From Flavobacteriales bacterium (lineage in GTDB: Bacteria > Bacteroidota > Bacteroidia > NORP154): a DNA stretch of 29,792 nt. Below, piece after piece: positions 18,158-26,467 of this stretch. Each line of letters begins with the position of its first letter. Within the stretch, counting starts at the first letter, position 1. Below the pieces are notes generated by a model that did not search any database, had not been told where the DNA came from, and worked only from the letters and a program-made list of their open reading frames with translations. The position numbers were made by a program, and so were the translations under genes. The stretch is taken from positions 1 to 29,792 of the forward strand of contig DTSC01000220.1 of the NCBI GenBank assembly GCA_012965625.1. The letters run 5' to 3'.

Positions 18158-18853
18158 TTATTGATTGATCTCAATAAACCTCTTAATGTCTTTGGTCCTC
18201 CCAAAGACAATAATCATATCAGTTTCATACAGAACCGTAGTAGAACGTGGGATGCCCATAATATGCTTCTCCTTTACGTTCTCGCCATCTCTTTTGATTT
18301 CAGACTCTCTTTCAACTGTAATAATATTTAGATTGTATTTATCCTTTAAGCCAATATCCTCCAAGGTCCTGTTCGCAATTCCACGAGGAGTCTTAACCTC
18401 TGCAATTTCATAATCGTCGGGCAACTGAAGAAAGGAGCCTATACTAGGGTGAATTAGCTGCTCAGCAACTACAGTGCTGACCTCCATCTCTGGAGATAAT
18501 ATCTCTTGAACCCCAAGCTTTTTTAATATCATGCGTTGCAGGGGTCCCCTAGCACGAGCAATAATCTTTGGCACTTTAAGCTCTAGAAGGTGAACAGTAC
18601 AAAGCAATAGAGATTCAAAATTCTCCCCAATCGCTACTACCACGGCATCAGAATCCTGTATATTCTGCGTTTTTAATGCTTTTATATCTGTAGCATCCAG
18701 GCTCACCGCATAAGCCACATCGTCCTGTATGTTTCGAACCTTATCATCATTACTATCAATGGCAATTACTTCAGCACCTCTTTTAGCAAGAGTTCTTGCT
18801 ATTTCTGTTCCAAAAAGTCCTAAACCAATGACGGCAAACCTATGCTGTGACAT
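18158..18853 (-). CDS. ktrA: TrkA/KtrA-family K+ channel regulatory subunit (RCK)
   Basis: 231-aa cytoplasmic regulator that binds nucleotide and gates a KtrB/TrkH-type potassium channel. The N-terminal RCK_N Rossmann domain starts FAVIGLGLFG (Gly-rich motif at 10-15), with the acidic residue at the end of strand 2 (IAIDSND) typical of NAD/ATP ribose binding. The C-terminal part (about 140-231) fits the RCK_C ligand-binding domain. The length matches single-RCK KtrA rather than the double-unit E. coli TrkA. No channel subunit gene is nearby in the window. It starts 19 bp after the PLP enzyme gene, so both are likely in one transcript. Confidence 0.88.
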   Translation of the reverse strand: MSQHRFAVIGLGLFGTEIARTLAKRGAEVIAIDSNDDKVRNIQDDVAYAVSLDATDIKALKTQNIQDSDAVVVAIGENFESLLLCTVHLLELKVPKIIARARGPLQRMILKKLGVQEILSPEMEVSTVVAEQLIHPSIGSFLQLPDDYEIAEVKTPRGIANRTLEDIGLKDKYNLNIITVERESEIKRDGENVKEKHIMGIPRSTTVLYETDMIIVFGRTKDIKRFIEINQ

Positions 18854-18872
18854 AACTAAATCTTATTGATTA

Positions 18873-20012
18873 TTATCCAAGTGCTTGTTCTATATCGTTG
18901 ATCAAATCTTCTACATCTTCCACTCCAACACTTAATCTTATTAATGAGTTTACTACACCAGTTTTTTCTCTTTCCTCCAGCGGTATAGCCGCATGAGTCA
19001 TCGTTGCAGGATGCCCTACTAATGACTCAACACCACCCAAAGATTCAGCCAAAGCAAACAATTTAGTTCTGGTAGCAAAATTAACAGCCGTCTCAAGGGA
19101 ACCATCCTTTTGTGTAAAGGAAATCATCCCGCCAAAATCTCGCATCTGGATTTTTGCAACTTCAAAATTAGGATGATCTTCAAAACCAGGCCAGTATACT
19201 TTATCAATTTTAGGATGTGATTTCAAATATTCAGCAATTCTCTTCCCATTTTCACTATGTCTCTCCATTCGAAGATGAAGTGTTTTTATTCCACGCAGAA
19301 CCAGGAAACAATCCTGAGGGCCTGGAACTGCCCCACAAGTGTTCTGTATGAAAGATAATTTTTCTGCTAATTCATCATCATTACAAACCAAGGCACCCAT
19401 AACCACATCTGAATGCCCACCTAAATATTTTGTTGCAGAATGCATTACTATATCAGCACCCAAATCCATAGGGTTTTGCAAAAATGGAGAAGCAAAAGTG
19501 TTATCCACACCAAGCAAGATTTTATTTTCTTTCGCAATATCAGCAACTGATTGAATATCCGTGATGTTCATCAAAGGATTGGATGGAGTTTCAATCCAAA
19601 TCATCTTTGTTTTAGCATTAATAAAATTCTTTACATTCTCAGGATCAGACAAATCCACAAAATGAAAAACAATTCCATAATTGGAATATATCTTTGTAAA
19701 GATCCGGTATGTACCACCATATAGATCATTGTTGGCAATTATTTCATCACCTGACTTAAATAGCTTAATAATAGTATCTATAGCCCCCATACCACTTCCA
19801 AAACAGAATCCATGGATTGCATTCTCAATGGCTGCAATATTGTTCTCCAAAGCCGTACGTGTCGGATTCTTTGTTCTGGAATATTCATAGCCTTTATGAT
19901 CTCCAGGGGCTTTCTGTATATATGTTGAGGTTTGATATATGGGTGGAATTATAGCCCCAGTACTTTGGCCTTCATTTAAACCTTTGTGTATCGCTTTAGT
20001 TCCAAACTTCAT
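18873..20012 (-). CDS. metB: Cystathionine gamma-synthase / gamma-lyase (PLP, Cys/Met metabolism family)
   Basis: 379-aa PLP-dependent trans-sulfuration enzyme. The PLP lysine is K195 in SATKYLGGHSD. The phosphate-binding YSRTKNPT is at 44-51, GSGMGAI at 72-78, and the PLP-ring Asp is in GVDNTFASP at 168-176. The C-terminal SLGGVESL and HPATMTHA stretches are typical. Sequence alone does not separate gamma-synthase (O-acyl-homoserine plus Cys) from gamma-lyase. A homocysteine S-methyltransferase elsewhere in the window makes a methionine-related role reasonable but does not settle it. A TACATTTG promoter element lies 17 bp upstream inside a palindromic stretch. It is followed by ktrA. Confidence 0.9.
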   Translation of the reverse strand: MKFGTKAIHKGLNEGQSTGAIIPPIYQTSTYIQKAPGDHKGYEYSRTKNPTRTALENNIAAIENAIHGFCFGSGMGAIDTIIKLFKSGDEIIANNDLYGGTYRIFTKIYSNYGIVFHFVDLSDPENVKNFINAKTKMIWIETPSNPLMNITDIQSVADIAKENKILLGVDNTFASPFLQNPMDLGADIVMHSATKYLGGHSDVVMGALVCNDDELAEKLSFIQNTCGAVPGPQDCFLVLRGIKTLHLRMERHSENGKRIAEYLKSHPKIDKVYWPGFEDHPNFEVAKIQMRDFGGMISFTQKDGSLETAVNFATRTKLFALAESLGGVESLVGHPATMTHAAIPLEEREKTGVVNSLIRLSVGVEDVEDLINDIEQALG

Positions 20013-20028
20013 TCTTCAATATTTTGAG

Positions 20029-20036
20029 CAAATGTA
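20029..20036 (-). promoter_or_regulatory. Bacteroidota -7 promoter element before the cystathionine gamma-synthase gene
   Basis: On the minus strand, 20036-20029 reads TACATTTG, an exact TAnnTTTG match 17 bp before the ATG at 20012. A TTG lies 24 nt upstream (20063-20061). It sits inside an imperfect 21-bp palindrome at 20028-20048 that could be an operator. Confidence 0.45.
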
Positions 20037-20100
20037 TCAAATATTTGCATTAGAAATCAGCAAGATGAAGGTCTTTTTTATGAGAACGATTCATTGCTTT

Positions 20101-21165
20101 TCAATCAGGATTATCACTGCTAAAAACTCTTTTAATCCATATTGGGAGTATAACGGCTCCAATAATCAAATAAGGGTAATAACTTATCAGTCTCCATATT
20201 AATGCCATTGAAGGGCCCAGTCCCTTTGGAATAATCTCCCCTAGAAAATCTACGAACACTACCTCAGCAAATCCACTGCTCCCCGGTGTCGGGCTGACCA
20301 ACATAATAACCCACATCAACAATTGCCTGCCATAAATCAGGATATGATCATATAGACCCAAACTCATTACAATGAGAATTAAGAAGTTCACTACCCAGAA
20401 CCTCGCTGTCCAGCTAACCAAGGTAGCAAGACCTGTTTTGATCCAGTATCTTTTGGGTTTTCCTTTGATCTCTTTTGATGCTATAATAAGATCGTCTCCG
20501 GCTTTTGCAGCACCTATCCTCCATTTCCGCAAGAACGGAAGCGAGAACACCTTAATAAAAACCCATTTGATAAGTCTTGGGTTGTAAAAAAGCGCGTACA
20601 GAATAATTAGCGTATAGGTTAGCAAGAACAAATAGCCAAACAAAAAAAAGTAAAACAAACCATAACCAAAGGTCATGTCTTCAACTGAAGTAATGCCAGA
20701 AATAGAAAACAATTTATCACCACCAATTAAAAAATATAGAATAGGCACCATAACAATGTAAAACAATTCATCTAGCATTGAAGAAACCATAACTATTGCT
20801 GTACTCTTCCCCACATTTGATATTTCCTTATGCACAATAAATATAGCCACTGCAGACCCGCCAACGATTGAAGGTGTTATTGCAGAAGCAAATTCCCACA
20901 ACATAATAACCTGGAAACTCTTTTTCCAGCTTAGTTCTTTATCAGTTAAAATCCTTATCCTATACATATAGGCTAAATCTCTAAGAAACATCATAACTAT
21001 CGCCATAATACCAAAAATACCAGCATGCCAGGTCCAGTCAATTTTCAAAAAGGCTGCAACATCAAAATCTTTATATAATAACCAGGTTGCCACAATAAAA
21101 CCAACAAGAATTGGATAAATTATTCTTGAAGGCTTAAGTGTGTTGATTAATTTGCTTTTATCCAT
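20101..21165 (-). CDS. Multi-pass membrane protein, lysylphosphatidylglycerol synthase TM / UPF0104 family
   Basis: 354 aa from the ATG at 21165; the frame opens two codons earlier at a TTG, which I do not accept. About eight hydrophobic membrane segments are visible. The family-typical stretches are the Arg-rich loop with RDLAYMYRIRIL after helix 2, the loop AITPSIVGGSAVAIFIV, and SPTPGSSGFAEVVF near the end. Members of this family (COG0392) serve as the flippase-like membrane part of MprF or as stand-alone proteins involved in lipid or glycan-lipid handling. The soluble aminoacyl-transferase domain of MprF is absent, so lysyl-PG synthesis should not be assumed. It lies 88 bp upstream of the PLP enzyme gene on the same strand. 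Confidence 0.82.
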   Translation of the reverse strand: MDKSKLINTLKPSRIIYPILVGFIVATWLLYKDFDVAAFLKIDWTWHAGIFGIMAIVMMFLRDLAYMYRIRILTDKELSWKKSFQVIMLWEFASAITPSIVGGSAVAIFIVHKEISNVGKSTAIVMVSSMLDELFYIVMVPILYFLIGGDKLFSISGITSVEDMTFGYGLFYFFLFGYLFLLTYTLIILYALFYNPRLIKWVFIKVFSLPFLRKWRIGAAKAGDDLIIASKEIKGKPKRYWIKTGLATLVSWTARFWVVNFLILIVMSLGLYDHILIYGRQLLMWVIMLVSPTPGSSGFAEVVFVDFLGEIIPKGLGPSMALIWRLISYYPYLIIGAVILPIWIKRVFSSDNPD

Positions 21166-21312
21166 ATACAATTAAACCAATGGTAATTTTATCTTTGGTA
21201 ATCAAATTATCTGACTATTAAAGATTTAATCCGAATTGTGAAGTTATCTGATTATTCTTTGTGTTCAAAATAAATTAGATGAACATGGAATATTTTCAAC
21301 AAATTTAACTGC

Positions 21313-22218
21313 ATGAATAAAAAATTATATGCTCATTTTTTTCTCGTTGTCGCAAATCTAATTTATGGTGCAAGCTATACAATTGCAAAAGAGGCCATGC
21401 CTGAATACGTTCAGCCATTTGGCTTTATTTTAATCCGGGTAATTGGAGCTGTTTTATTGTTTTGGACGCTGAGATTATTTGTTTCTTATGAAAAAGTAGA
21501 CAACAAAGACTATTTGAAACTCGCTATATGTGGCTTATTTGGTGTTGCCATCAACCAAATGCTGTTCTTTAAAGGCCTAAGCATGACCACCCCAATAAAT
21601 GCAGCAATAATTATGACATGCAATCCAGTAATGGTTTTACTTTTCTCTGCGCTCCTAATAAAAGAGTCCATTACAATCAAAAAAAGTATTGGCATTGTAC
21701 TGGGAATCAGTGGAGCTATAATACTTATTTTAGGCAGCGTTGAGGCATCATTCTCTCAAAATTCATTTAATGGAGACCTTTTTGTTTATATTAATGCCAC
21801 CTCCTACGCATTATATCTTGTACTTGTGAAGCCATTAATGAAAAAATACCAGCCAATCACAATTATCACCTGGATATTTACATTTGGGTTATTTTATGTT
21901 TTTCCCTTTGGCATACAAGAAATGTTAAATGTAGAATGGTACAATCTGCCATTAACAATATGGGGTGCGATTTTATTTATTGTTGTCCTTACAACTTGTG
22001 TAGCCTATCTGATAAATGTTTCTGCCCTTAAGCATCTAAGCCCTACCACGGTAAGTTATTACATCTACTTGCAACCATTATTTGCCGCTATTGTTGCGAT
22101 TGGTTTTGGAAAGGATTATCTTAATTTAAATAAATTAAGTGCAGCGGCTTTAATTTTTGCAGGGGTTTATCTGGTCAGCACCGGTGCTAAATCTGGCCAA
22201 AAAAAGGAGGTTCAGTGA
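21313..22218 (+). CDS. EamA/DMT-superfamily transporter
   Basis: 301 aa with ten predicted membrane helices arranged as two EamA repeats. The first starts HFFLVVANLIYGASYTIAKEAMP, with the family motif of a helix-1 Ala/Tyr-rich turn followed by the FILIRVIGAVLLFW helix. The second starts at about residue 150 (LFVYINATSYALYLVLVKPL). The loop motif TTPINAAIIM and the C-terminal SPTTVSYYIYLQPLFAAIVA helix are typical of drug/metabolite exporters. The substrate cannot be predicted. It diverges from the UPF0104 gene and is followed by yicC on the same strand after 62 bp, which includes a likely yicC promoter. Confidence 0.88.
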   Translation: MNKKLYAHFFLVVANLIYGASYTIAKEAMPEYVQPFGFILIRVIGAVLLFWTLRLFVSYEKVDNKDYLKLAICGLFGVAINQMLFFKGLSMTTPINAAIIMTCNPVMVLLFSALLIKESITIKKSIGIVLGISGAIILILGSVEASFSQNSFNGDLFVYINATSYALYLVLVKPLMKKYQPITIITWIFTFGLFYVFPFGIQEMLNVEWYNLPLTIWGAILFIVVLTTCVAYLINVSALKHLSPTTVSYYIYLQPLFAAIVAIGFGKDYLNLNKLSAAALIFAGVYLVSTGAKSGQKKEVQ

Positions 22219-22254
22219 TGGATCTCATTTTAAGGTGATGTAAGGCTTAATGAT

Positions 22255-22262
22255 TATTTTTG
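22255..22262 (+). promoter_or_regulatory. Bacteroidota -7 promoter element before yicC
   Basis: TATTTTTG is an exact TAnnTTTG match 18 bp before the ATG at 22281. No clear -33 TTG is present at normal spacing. It may allow yicC-gmk-nadD to be transcribed separately from the EamA transporter. Confidence 0.4.
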
Positions 22263-22280
22263 TAAAATAAAATCAAAGTG

Positions 22281-23153
22281 ATGATACAATCAATGACAGG
22301 GTATGGAAAGGCAGGCCTCAGTCTAAAAACTAAAATCTTTTGGGTTGAAATCAGGTCTGTTAACAGTAAACTCTTTGACCTTACTCTACATGTCCCAAAT
22401 GGATTAAAATCATTAGAACCAGAACTTCGAAAAGTACTGCCAAAACTATTAGAGAGGGGGAAAGTTGACCTTAGAATGGGATTCGAAAAAGAAGCCTCTG
22501 CAGAAGGAATAAAGATCAACAAAAGTGTCGTTAAAAAATACCATGCAGAATTTAATAAACTCGCCAAAGAATTGAATCTTGATGGTAACCTAAGCATAAG
22601 TCAGCTGATCAGCTTGCCTAAAGTGTTTAACCAGGAAGATCCCAGCTTATCTAAATCAGATATTTCAAAAATAAACAAAGCGGTTAAGGAAGCAATCCAA
22701 GAACTTTTAGATTTTAGAAAATGGGAAGGAAAGGCGCTTGAGAAAGACATCTTGAAAAGAATCAAAGCTATAGAAAAAGGCATAAAAAAAACGGATGCCT
22801 TTGAAAAAAGAAGAATTACTAGGTTAAGAGCAAAATTATCTAAACATATAAACCAAAACCATTCAATTTATAAAATTGACAATAATCGATTTGAACAAGA
22901 AATAATATACTATTTGGAGAAGTTGGATGTAACTGAGGAAAAAATCAGGCTGGCTGCCCATTGTTCTTTTTTTCAGAAAACAGCAAAATCAAAAGTGTCC
23001 TCTGGAAAAAAACTCAACTTTATTGCTCAAGAAATTGGCAGAGAAATCAACACATTGGGCTCCAAAGCAAATGATGCTGTTATCCAAAAAATAGTAGTAG
23101 AAGCTAAAGACGATTTGGAAAAAATCAAAGAACAATTGTATAATGTATTATAA
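22281..23153 (+). CDS. yicC: YicC-family endoribonuclease
   Basis: 290 aa from the ATG at 22281; a GTG directly before it (22278) is in frame but gives an unusual Met-Met start. The N-terminal signature IQSMTGYGKA and the following VNSKLFDL are diagnostic. The C-terminal DUF1732 region reads FIAQEIGREINTLGSKAND and ends in the EKIKEQL helix. E. coli YicC is reported to be an RNA endonuclease affecting small-RNA turnover; here that role is assumed from family membership. Lys- and Glu-rich helices fill the middle. The position directly before gmk (14 bp gap) and nadD is a frequent arrangement in Bacteroidota. Confidence 0.93.
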   Translation: MIQSMTGYGKAGLSLKTKIFWVEIRSVNSKLFDLTLHVPNGLKSLEPELRKVLPKLLERGKVDLRMGFEKEASAEGIKINKSVVKKYHAEFNKLAKELNLDGNLSISQLISLPKVFNQEDPSLSKSDISKINKAVKEAIQELLDFRKWEGKALEKDILKRIKAIEKGIKKTDAFEKRRITRLRAKLSKHINQNHSIYKIDNNRFEQEIIYYLEKLDVTEEKIRLAAHCSFFQKTAKSKVSSGKKLNFIAQEIGREINTLGSKANDAVIQKIVVEAKDDLEKIKEQLYNVL

Positions 23154-23167
23154 ATGAGATTAAAGTG

Positions 23168-23734
23168 ATGAAGGGTAAACTACTAATTTTATCAGCTCCC
23201 TCAGGAGCGGGTAAAACTACAATTGTACATCACTTGCTTATGCAAGATTTAGGTCTTTGCTTCTCAGTTTCAGCTTGTAGTAGAGAAAAAAGACATAATG
23301 AAACTAACGGAAAGGATTACCATTTTATTGGGAGGGAAAAATTCAAAGATCTTATAGCCAAGAAGGATTTCCTTGAGTGGGAAGAAGTTTATCCTGATCA
23401 ATTTTATGGAACTTTAAAATCTGAAGTGAATACTATGATTGAATCAGGCAAAAATGTAATTTTTGATGTGGATGTGGTTGGTGCCTTGAACATAAAAAAA
23501 CATTACGGCGATCGTGCTTTATCTGTATTTGTACAGCCACCATCCCTAGAAAAACTTAAGCAGCGTCTTATAGAAAGATCAACAGAATCAGATGAAAACC
23601 TTAAAAGGCGACTGGAAAAAGCAACAAAAGAACTTAGTACTGCTATTAAATTTGATAAAATCCTGGTTAATGATGTCTTAGAAATCGCACTTGAAAAAGC
23701 AGAAGTAATAGCAAGTGAATTCCTTGCAAGATGA
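23168..23734 (+). CDS. gmk: Guanylate kinase
   Basis: 188-aa cytoplasmic enzyme phosphorylating GMP to GDP with ATP. The P-loop SAPSGAGKTT lies at about 9-18. The GMP-binding region has the expected SACSREKRHNETNGKDYHF, with the Arg pair and the following Tyr, then the EWEEVYPDQFYGT segment. The lid with RLIERSTESDENLKRRL carries the catalytic Arg residues. The length is normal for bacterial Gmk. ATG 23168 is chosen over the in-frame GTG at 23165, mirroring the situation at yicC. It sits between yicC and nadD, 92 bp before the latter. Confidence 0.96.
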   Translation: MKGKLLILSAPSGAGKTTIVHHLLMQDLGLCFSVSACSREKRHNETNGKDYHFIGREKFKDLIAKKDFLEWEEVYPDQFYGTLKSEVNTMIESGKNVIFDVDVVGALNIKKHYGDRALSVFVQPPSLEKLKQRLIERSTESDENLKRRLEKATKELSTAIKFDKILVNDVLEIALEKAEVIASEFLAR

Positions 23735-23826
23735 TGCCAAAGAATGAAGCCATAATTAATTTTATATCAAATTCGGCTATCAATCAGAAGACCCAATAAA
23801 AGCAAAACCCTAATAATTGTAAATAA

Positions 23827-24396
23827 ATGAAAAAAGGTCTTTTTTTTGGTTCTTTTAATCCCATCCATAAGGGCCATATACAAATAGCAACATTTTTTCT
23901 TGATAATGCAGGGCTGGAAAACATCTGGTTTGTTGTGTCCCCAAAAAATCCATTAAAAGACAAAAAATCACTCCTTGACGTTGCGCACCGAATTGAGTTG
24001 GTCAACCTTGCTCTTGAATTTAACCCAAAGATGATTTGCTCTGAGATAGAGATGAAATTGCCTATACCATCCTACACTATTGATACATTAGATTTTATTA
24101 AAGACAAATATCCAGACCAGAAGTTTGTAATAATTATGGGAACTGATAATCTAGAGTCTATCGATAAATGGAAAGATTATAATCGGATACTAAATGAGTA
24201 TCAAATTTATGTTTATCCAAGAAACGGATTTGATGGCGGTGCTTTTATCTCCTATCCAACTATAAAACTATTCCATTCTGAATTTCTTGACGTTTCAGCA
24301 ACAGAATTACGTAAAAAGATCAGGCAAGAGACTGCAGATCAATGGCTGCCAGAGAAAGTTGCAAGCCTTATTAAAGAAAGAGAATTTTATATGTAA
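23827..24396 (+). CDS. nadD: Nicotinate-nucleotide adenylyltransferase
   Basis: 189-aa nucleotidyltransferase making deamido-NAD from NaMN and ATP, the key step of NAD synthesis. The N-terminal dinucleotide motif GSFNPIHKGH (8-17) has both catalytic His residues. Other family features are VSPKNPLKD, the IMGTDNL strand, and the C-terminal SATELRKKIR, which corresponds to the ISSTxIR signature. The length is normal. It is the last gene of yicC-gmk-nadD and converges with the OmpA-like lipoprotein gene, separated by 11 bp containing a small hairpin. Confidence 0.95.
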   Translation: MKKGLFFGSFNPIHKGHIQIATFFLDNAGLENIWFVVSPKNPLKDKKSLLDVAHRIELVNLALEFNPKMICSEIEMKLPIPSYTIDTLDFIKDKYPDQKFVIIMGTDNLESIDKWKDYNRILNEYQIYVYPRNGFDGGAFISYPTIKLFHSEFLDVSATELRKKIRQETADQWLPEKVASLIKEREFYM

Positions 24397-24397
24397 A

Positions 24398-24418
24398 AGA
24401 GCATTAATTAATTGCTCT
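24398..24418. terminator. Small hairpin between convergent nadD and the OmpA-like gene
   Basis: AGAGCA (24398-24403) and TGCTCT (24413-24418) form a 6-bp stem around a 9-nt AT-rich loop. It begins two bases after the nadD stop and overlaps the last codons of the opposing gene. On the minus strand the stem is followed by TTTT, a short T-run; on the plus strand there is none. It could serve as a weak terminator, better for the minus-strand gene. Confidence 0.35.
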
Positions 24419-25424
24419 CCAAAATTTGAAATAACTCATCGAGTTTAGGAGTAAGTATTATCTCAATACGCCTGTTCTTTGCTTTTCCTTCTGAAGTTTT
24501 GGTATCATTTACTGGCAAATACTCACTTCTGCCGGCGGCAGTCAGACGACTAGGATCAACCTTGCTGTTTTCTTTAATAATCCTTACTACGGCAGTAGCT
24601 CTGAGAACAGAAAGATCCCAATTATCTTTAATGGAACCACCACTACTTTTATACTTATCTGTATCAGTATGGCCCTCTACAAGCACATTTACATCCTCAT
24701 TTTCTTCCAACACTTTGGCAAGCTTTAGCAATGCCGATTTCCCCTTTGGATCGACACTAGTACTTCCAGAGGGGAAAAGCAACTTGGCTTCAAGTGAAAC
24801 ATATACTTTTCCGTTTTTTGTCTCAACACTAAGCCCTTTGTTTTTAAAGCCCTTTAGTGCCGAAACCACTTTGTCCTTAAGCTCATTAACAGCCCTGTCT
24901 TTATCTGCCAACATTTGCTCCAGCTCATTAACACGGGTAGCTCTTTCTTGTAATTCATCTCTAGTAGCATCGAGAGCTGCTTTCTTCATTCCCAGGGCTT
25001 TTTCCAAAGAACGAAGTTCATCTTCTCGTTTTTGCAAATCAACTTCTGTTAGCTGTAGTTTTGACATCAAGCTTGTATTCTGACTTTGGTTTCCTGCTAA
25101 TAGTTCCCGGTTTTTCTGCAGCAAAATCTCATAAAGCTCATTAATCTGATTGTAGTTCTTAGTCATTAAGGCAATGGATTTTCTCAATATACCCGTATCT
25201 GTTTTTAAACCCTTTAATTTCTTCTCATAATCCTCTAAGGTGGCCTTCATCTCATTGTATTCAGTAGACAGCTTTTCATTCTGCTCTTTCAATATGGCGT
25301 TATCTTTTTCACATCGCTCATTTTTCTTTTTTAAATCTTCAACAATTCTTGGAGATACACAAGCTGCCAAAAAAGACAACAAAAACAAAAGGAAGATACC
25401 TGAGTAAAAACGGTTTAAAATCAT
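24408..25424 (-). CDS. OmpA-family lipoprotein with long coiled coil
   Basis: 338 aa from the ATG at 25424; the frame is open to 25448, but 25424 gives a clean lipoprotein signal (lipobox LAAC, Cys22) and sits just below a promoter element. Residues about 30-205 form a long Glu/Lys/Leu heptad coiled coil. The C-terminal 120 residues are an OmpA/MotB peptidoglycan-binding domain: LLFPSGS, VEGHTDTDKYKS, NWDLSVLRA with the diaminopimelate-binding Asp, and NRRIEIIL. The probable role is tethering the outer membrane to peptidoglycan. The domain has a MotB-like insertion rather than the short Pal form, but no flagellar or exbB context is present. It is divergent from the unknown gene at 25564. Confidence 0.9.
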   Translation of the reverse strand: MILNRFYSGIFLLFLLSFLAACVSPRIVEDLKKKNERCEKDNAILKEQNEKLSTEYNEMKATLEDYEKKLKGLKTDTGILRKSIALMTKNYNQINELYEILLQKNRELLAGNQSQNTSLMSKLQLTEVDLQKREDELRSLEKALGMKKAALDATRDELQERATRVNELEQMLADKDRAVNELKDKVVSALKGFKNKGLSVETKNGKVYVSLEAKLLFPSGSTSVDPKGKSALLKLAKVLEENEDVNVLVEGHTDTDKYKSSGGSIKDNWDLSVLRATAVVRIIKENSKVDPSRLTAAGRSEYLPVNDTKTSEGKAKNRRIEIILTPKLDELFQILESN

Positions 25425-25453
25425 AGTGTAAAGATAAGAGATTAGCAATTGTG

Positions 25454-25461
25454 CAAATATA
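25454..25461 (-). promoter_or_regulatory. Bacteroidota -7 promoter element before the OmpA-like lipoprotein gene
   Basis: On the minus strand, 25461-25454 reads TATATTTG, an exact TAnnTTTG match 29 bp before the ATG at 25424. The -33 position is not convincing. It supports 25424 over 25448, because a transcript starting here would include only a very short leader before 25448. Confidence 0.5.
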
Positions 25462-25563
25462 CAAAGGATTATTATTTACACATCGTGGTGTTAATAAAAT
25501 CAATGCCTGCGAAACATATTTGTTCAATAAATCGTTTCTTTTATAAGAAATATTGCATTGCCA

Positions 25564-26283
25564 ATGAAAAAATTGCATAAAAATTGGATTACAGAAAAGC
25601 ACCTGGATTTTGAATATAAGAAATATGTCTTGCTTGCATATCTGAAAAATGTATCAAAAAGCTTTAGTCAATCTATGCTTTACCCCTATTTTTCAGATTT
25701 GAAAGAGCATTATAACGATCTGACAAACCTCCAAGATTGCATGGATGCCGTTTTTGATGGTTGCCAAAAAACTATCGCTGGATTCGACTTTGAGCAAATG
25801 GCTGTATTATACAATCAGGACTCTAAGAAAAGATGGGTTGAAGATCTTGATAAGATACTTGAATTTTCTTTATCAAAAATTACAACAAGCCTGAAAGATG
25901 GCGAAACTATATTTGATTTTTTGCAAAGCCATATTCAAGTTCGCACCGTTGGTATTGCGCCCCTAAACAACAATGAAGGTTATCTGTTTTTAACAAATAT
26001 GCAAAAAAATACAGTGATGGTATATTCGTATATAATAACAATATTCGACAAACCAGATGTACACCAAAGGAAGATGCATACACAATATCTGGCCTCTTAT
26101 AACAATACCCTTAGAAACACTAACGAATCCATCAAAAGAGATCTAATAAAAGGAAATAAAGACCTTCCCAATCCTGCAACTTATTCAATAGAAGCAGACA
26201 TCTCAATCCCAATTAACGAAACAATGCTTCCAATGGCCAAACAATTAATCGGAAAACATATTTCTGAAACAAGTATCAACTGA
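25564..26283 (+). CDS. Conserved-looking cytoplasmic protein of unknown function
   Basis: 239 aa from the ATG at 25564; the frame opens two codons earlier at a TTG. There is no signal peptide and no membrane segment. The N-terminal half is helical and rich in aromatic and charged residues (WITEKHLDFEYKKY, YPYFSDLKEHYNDL). The middle contains strand-like segments (RTVGIAPLNNNEGYLFLTN, VMVYSYIITIF), and the C-terminal part has YSIEADISIPI followed by a helix. I recognise no catalytic motif and give no function. Codon use matches the neighbours, so there is no sign of recent transfer. It diverges from the OmpA-like gene across 139 bp and is followed by a 184-bp gap before mmuM. Confidence 0.75.
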   Translation: MKKLHKNWITEKHLDFEYKKYVLLAYLKNVSKSFSQSMLYPYFSDLKEHYNDLTNLQDCMDAVFDGCQKTIAGFDFEQMAVLYNQDSKKRWVEDLDKILEFSLSKITTSLKDGETIFDFLQSHIQVRTVGIAPLNNNEGYLFLTNMQKNTVMVYSYIITIFDKPDVHQRKMHTQYLASYNNTLRNTNESIKRDLIKGNKDLPNPATYSIEADISIPINETMLPMAKQLIGKHISETSIN

Positions 26284-26467
26284 TCTTAATAATCAAAGCC
26301 ACAGATTATCAATACTTTCTTCGCCTCTTGAAACCTAATTGTTCTTTTCAGAAAGCAAAAGATTGGTAGTTGCTACACGATTTTGATAAATATCTATCGG
26401 TTTATTTATCCTACTTTTAAAAAATGATAATTTAGCATTCATCACATAATGGTTGCTCCATATAACT

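Noticed and set aside
20013..20100. SAM riboswitch in front of the cystathionine gamma-synthase gene
   Set aside because: The predicted transcription start leaves only a few nucleotides of leader, too short for any known SAM riboswitch.
20101..21165. Naming this gene mprF (lysyl-phosphatidylglycerol synthase)
   Set aside because: Only the membrane domain is present; the catalytic aminoacyl-transferase half of MprF is missing.
24499..25083. Open 194-codon plus-strand frame opposite the OmpA-like lipoprotein
   Set aside because: It mirrors the coiled-coil and OmpA coding sequence. The Ser/Leu-rich low-complexity translation is typical of an antisense shadow.
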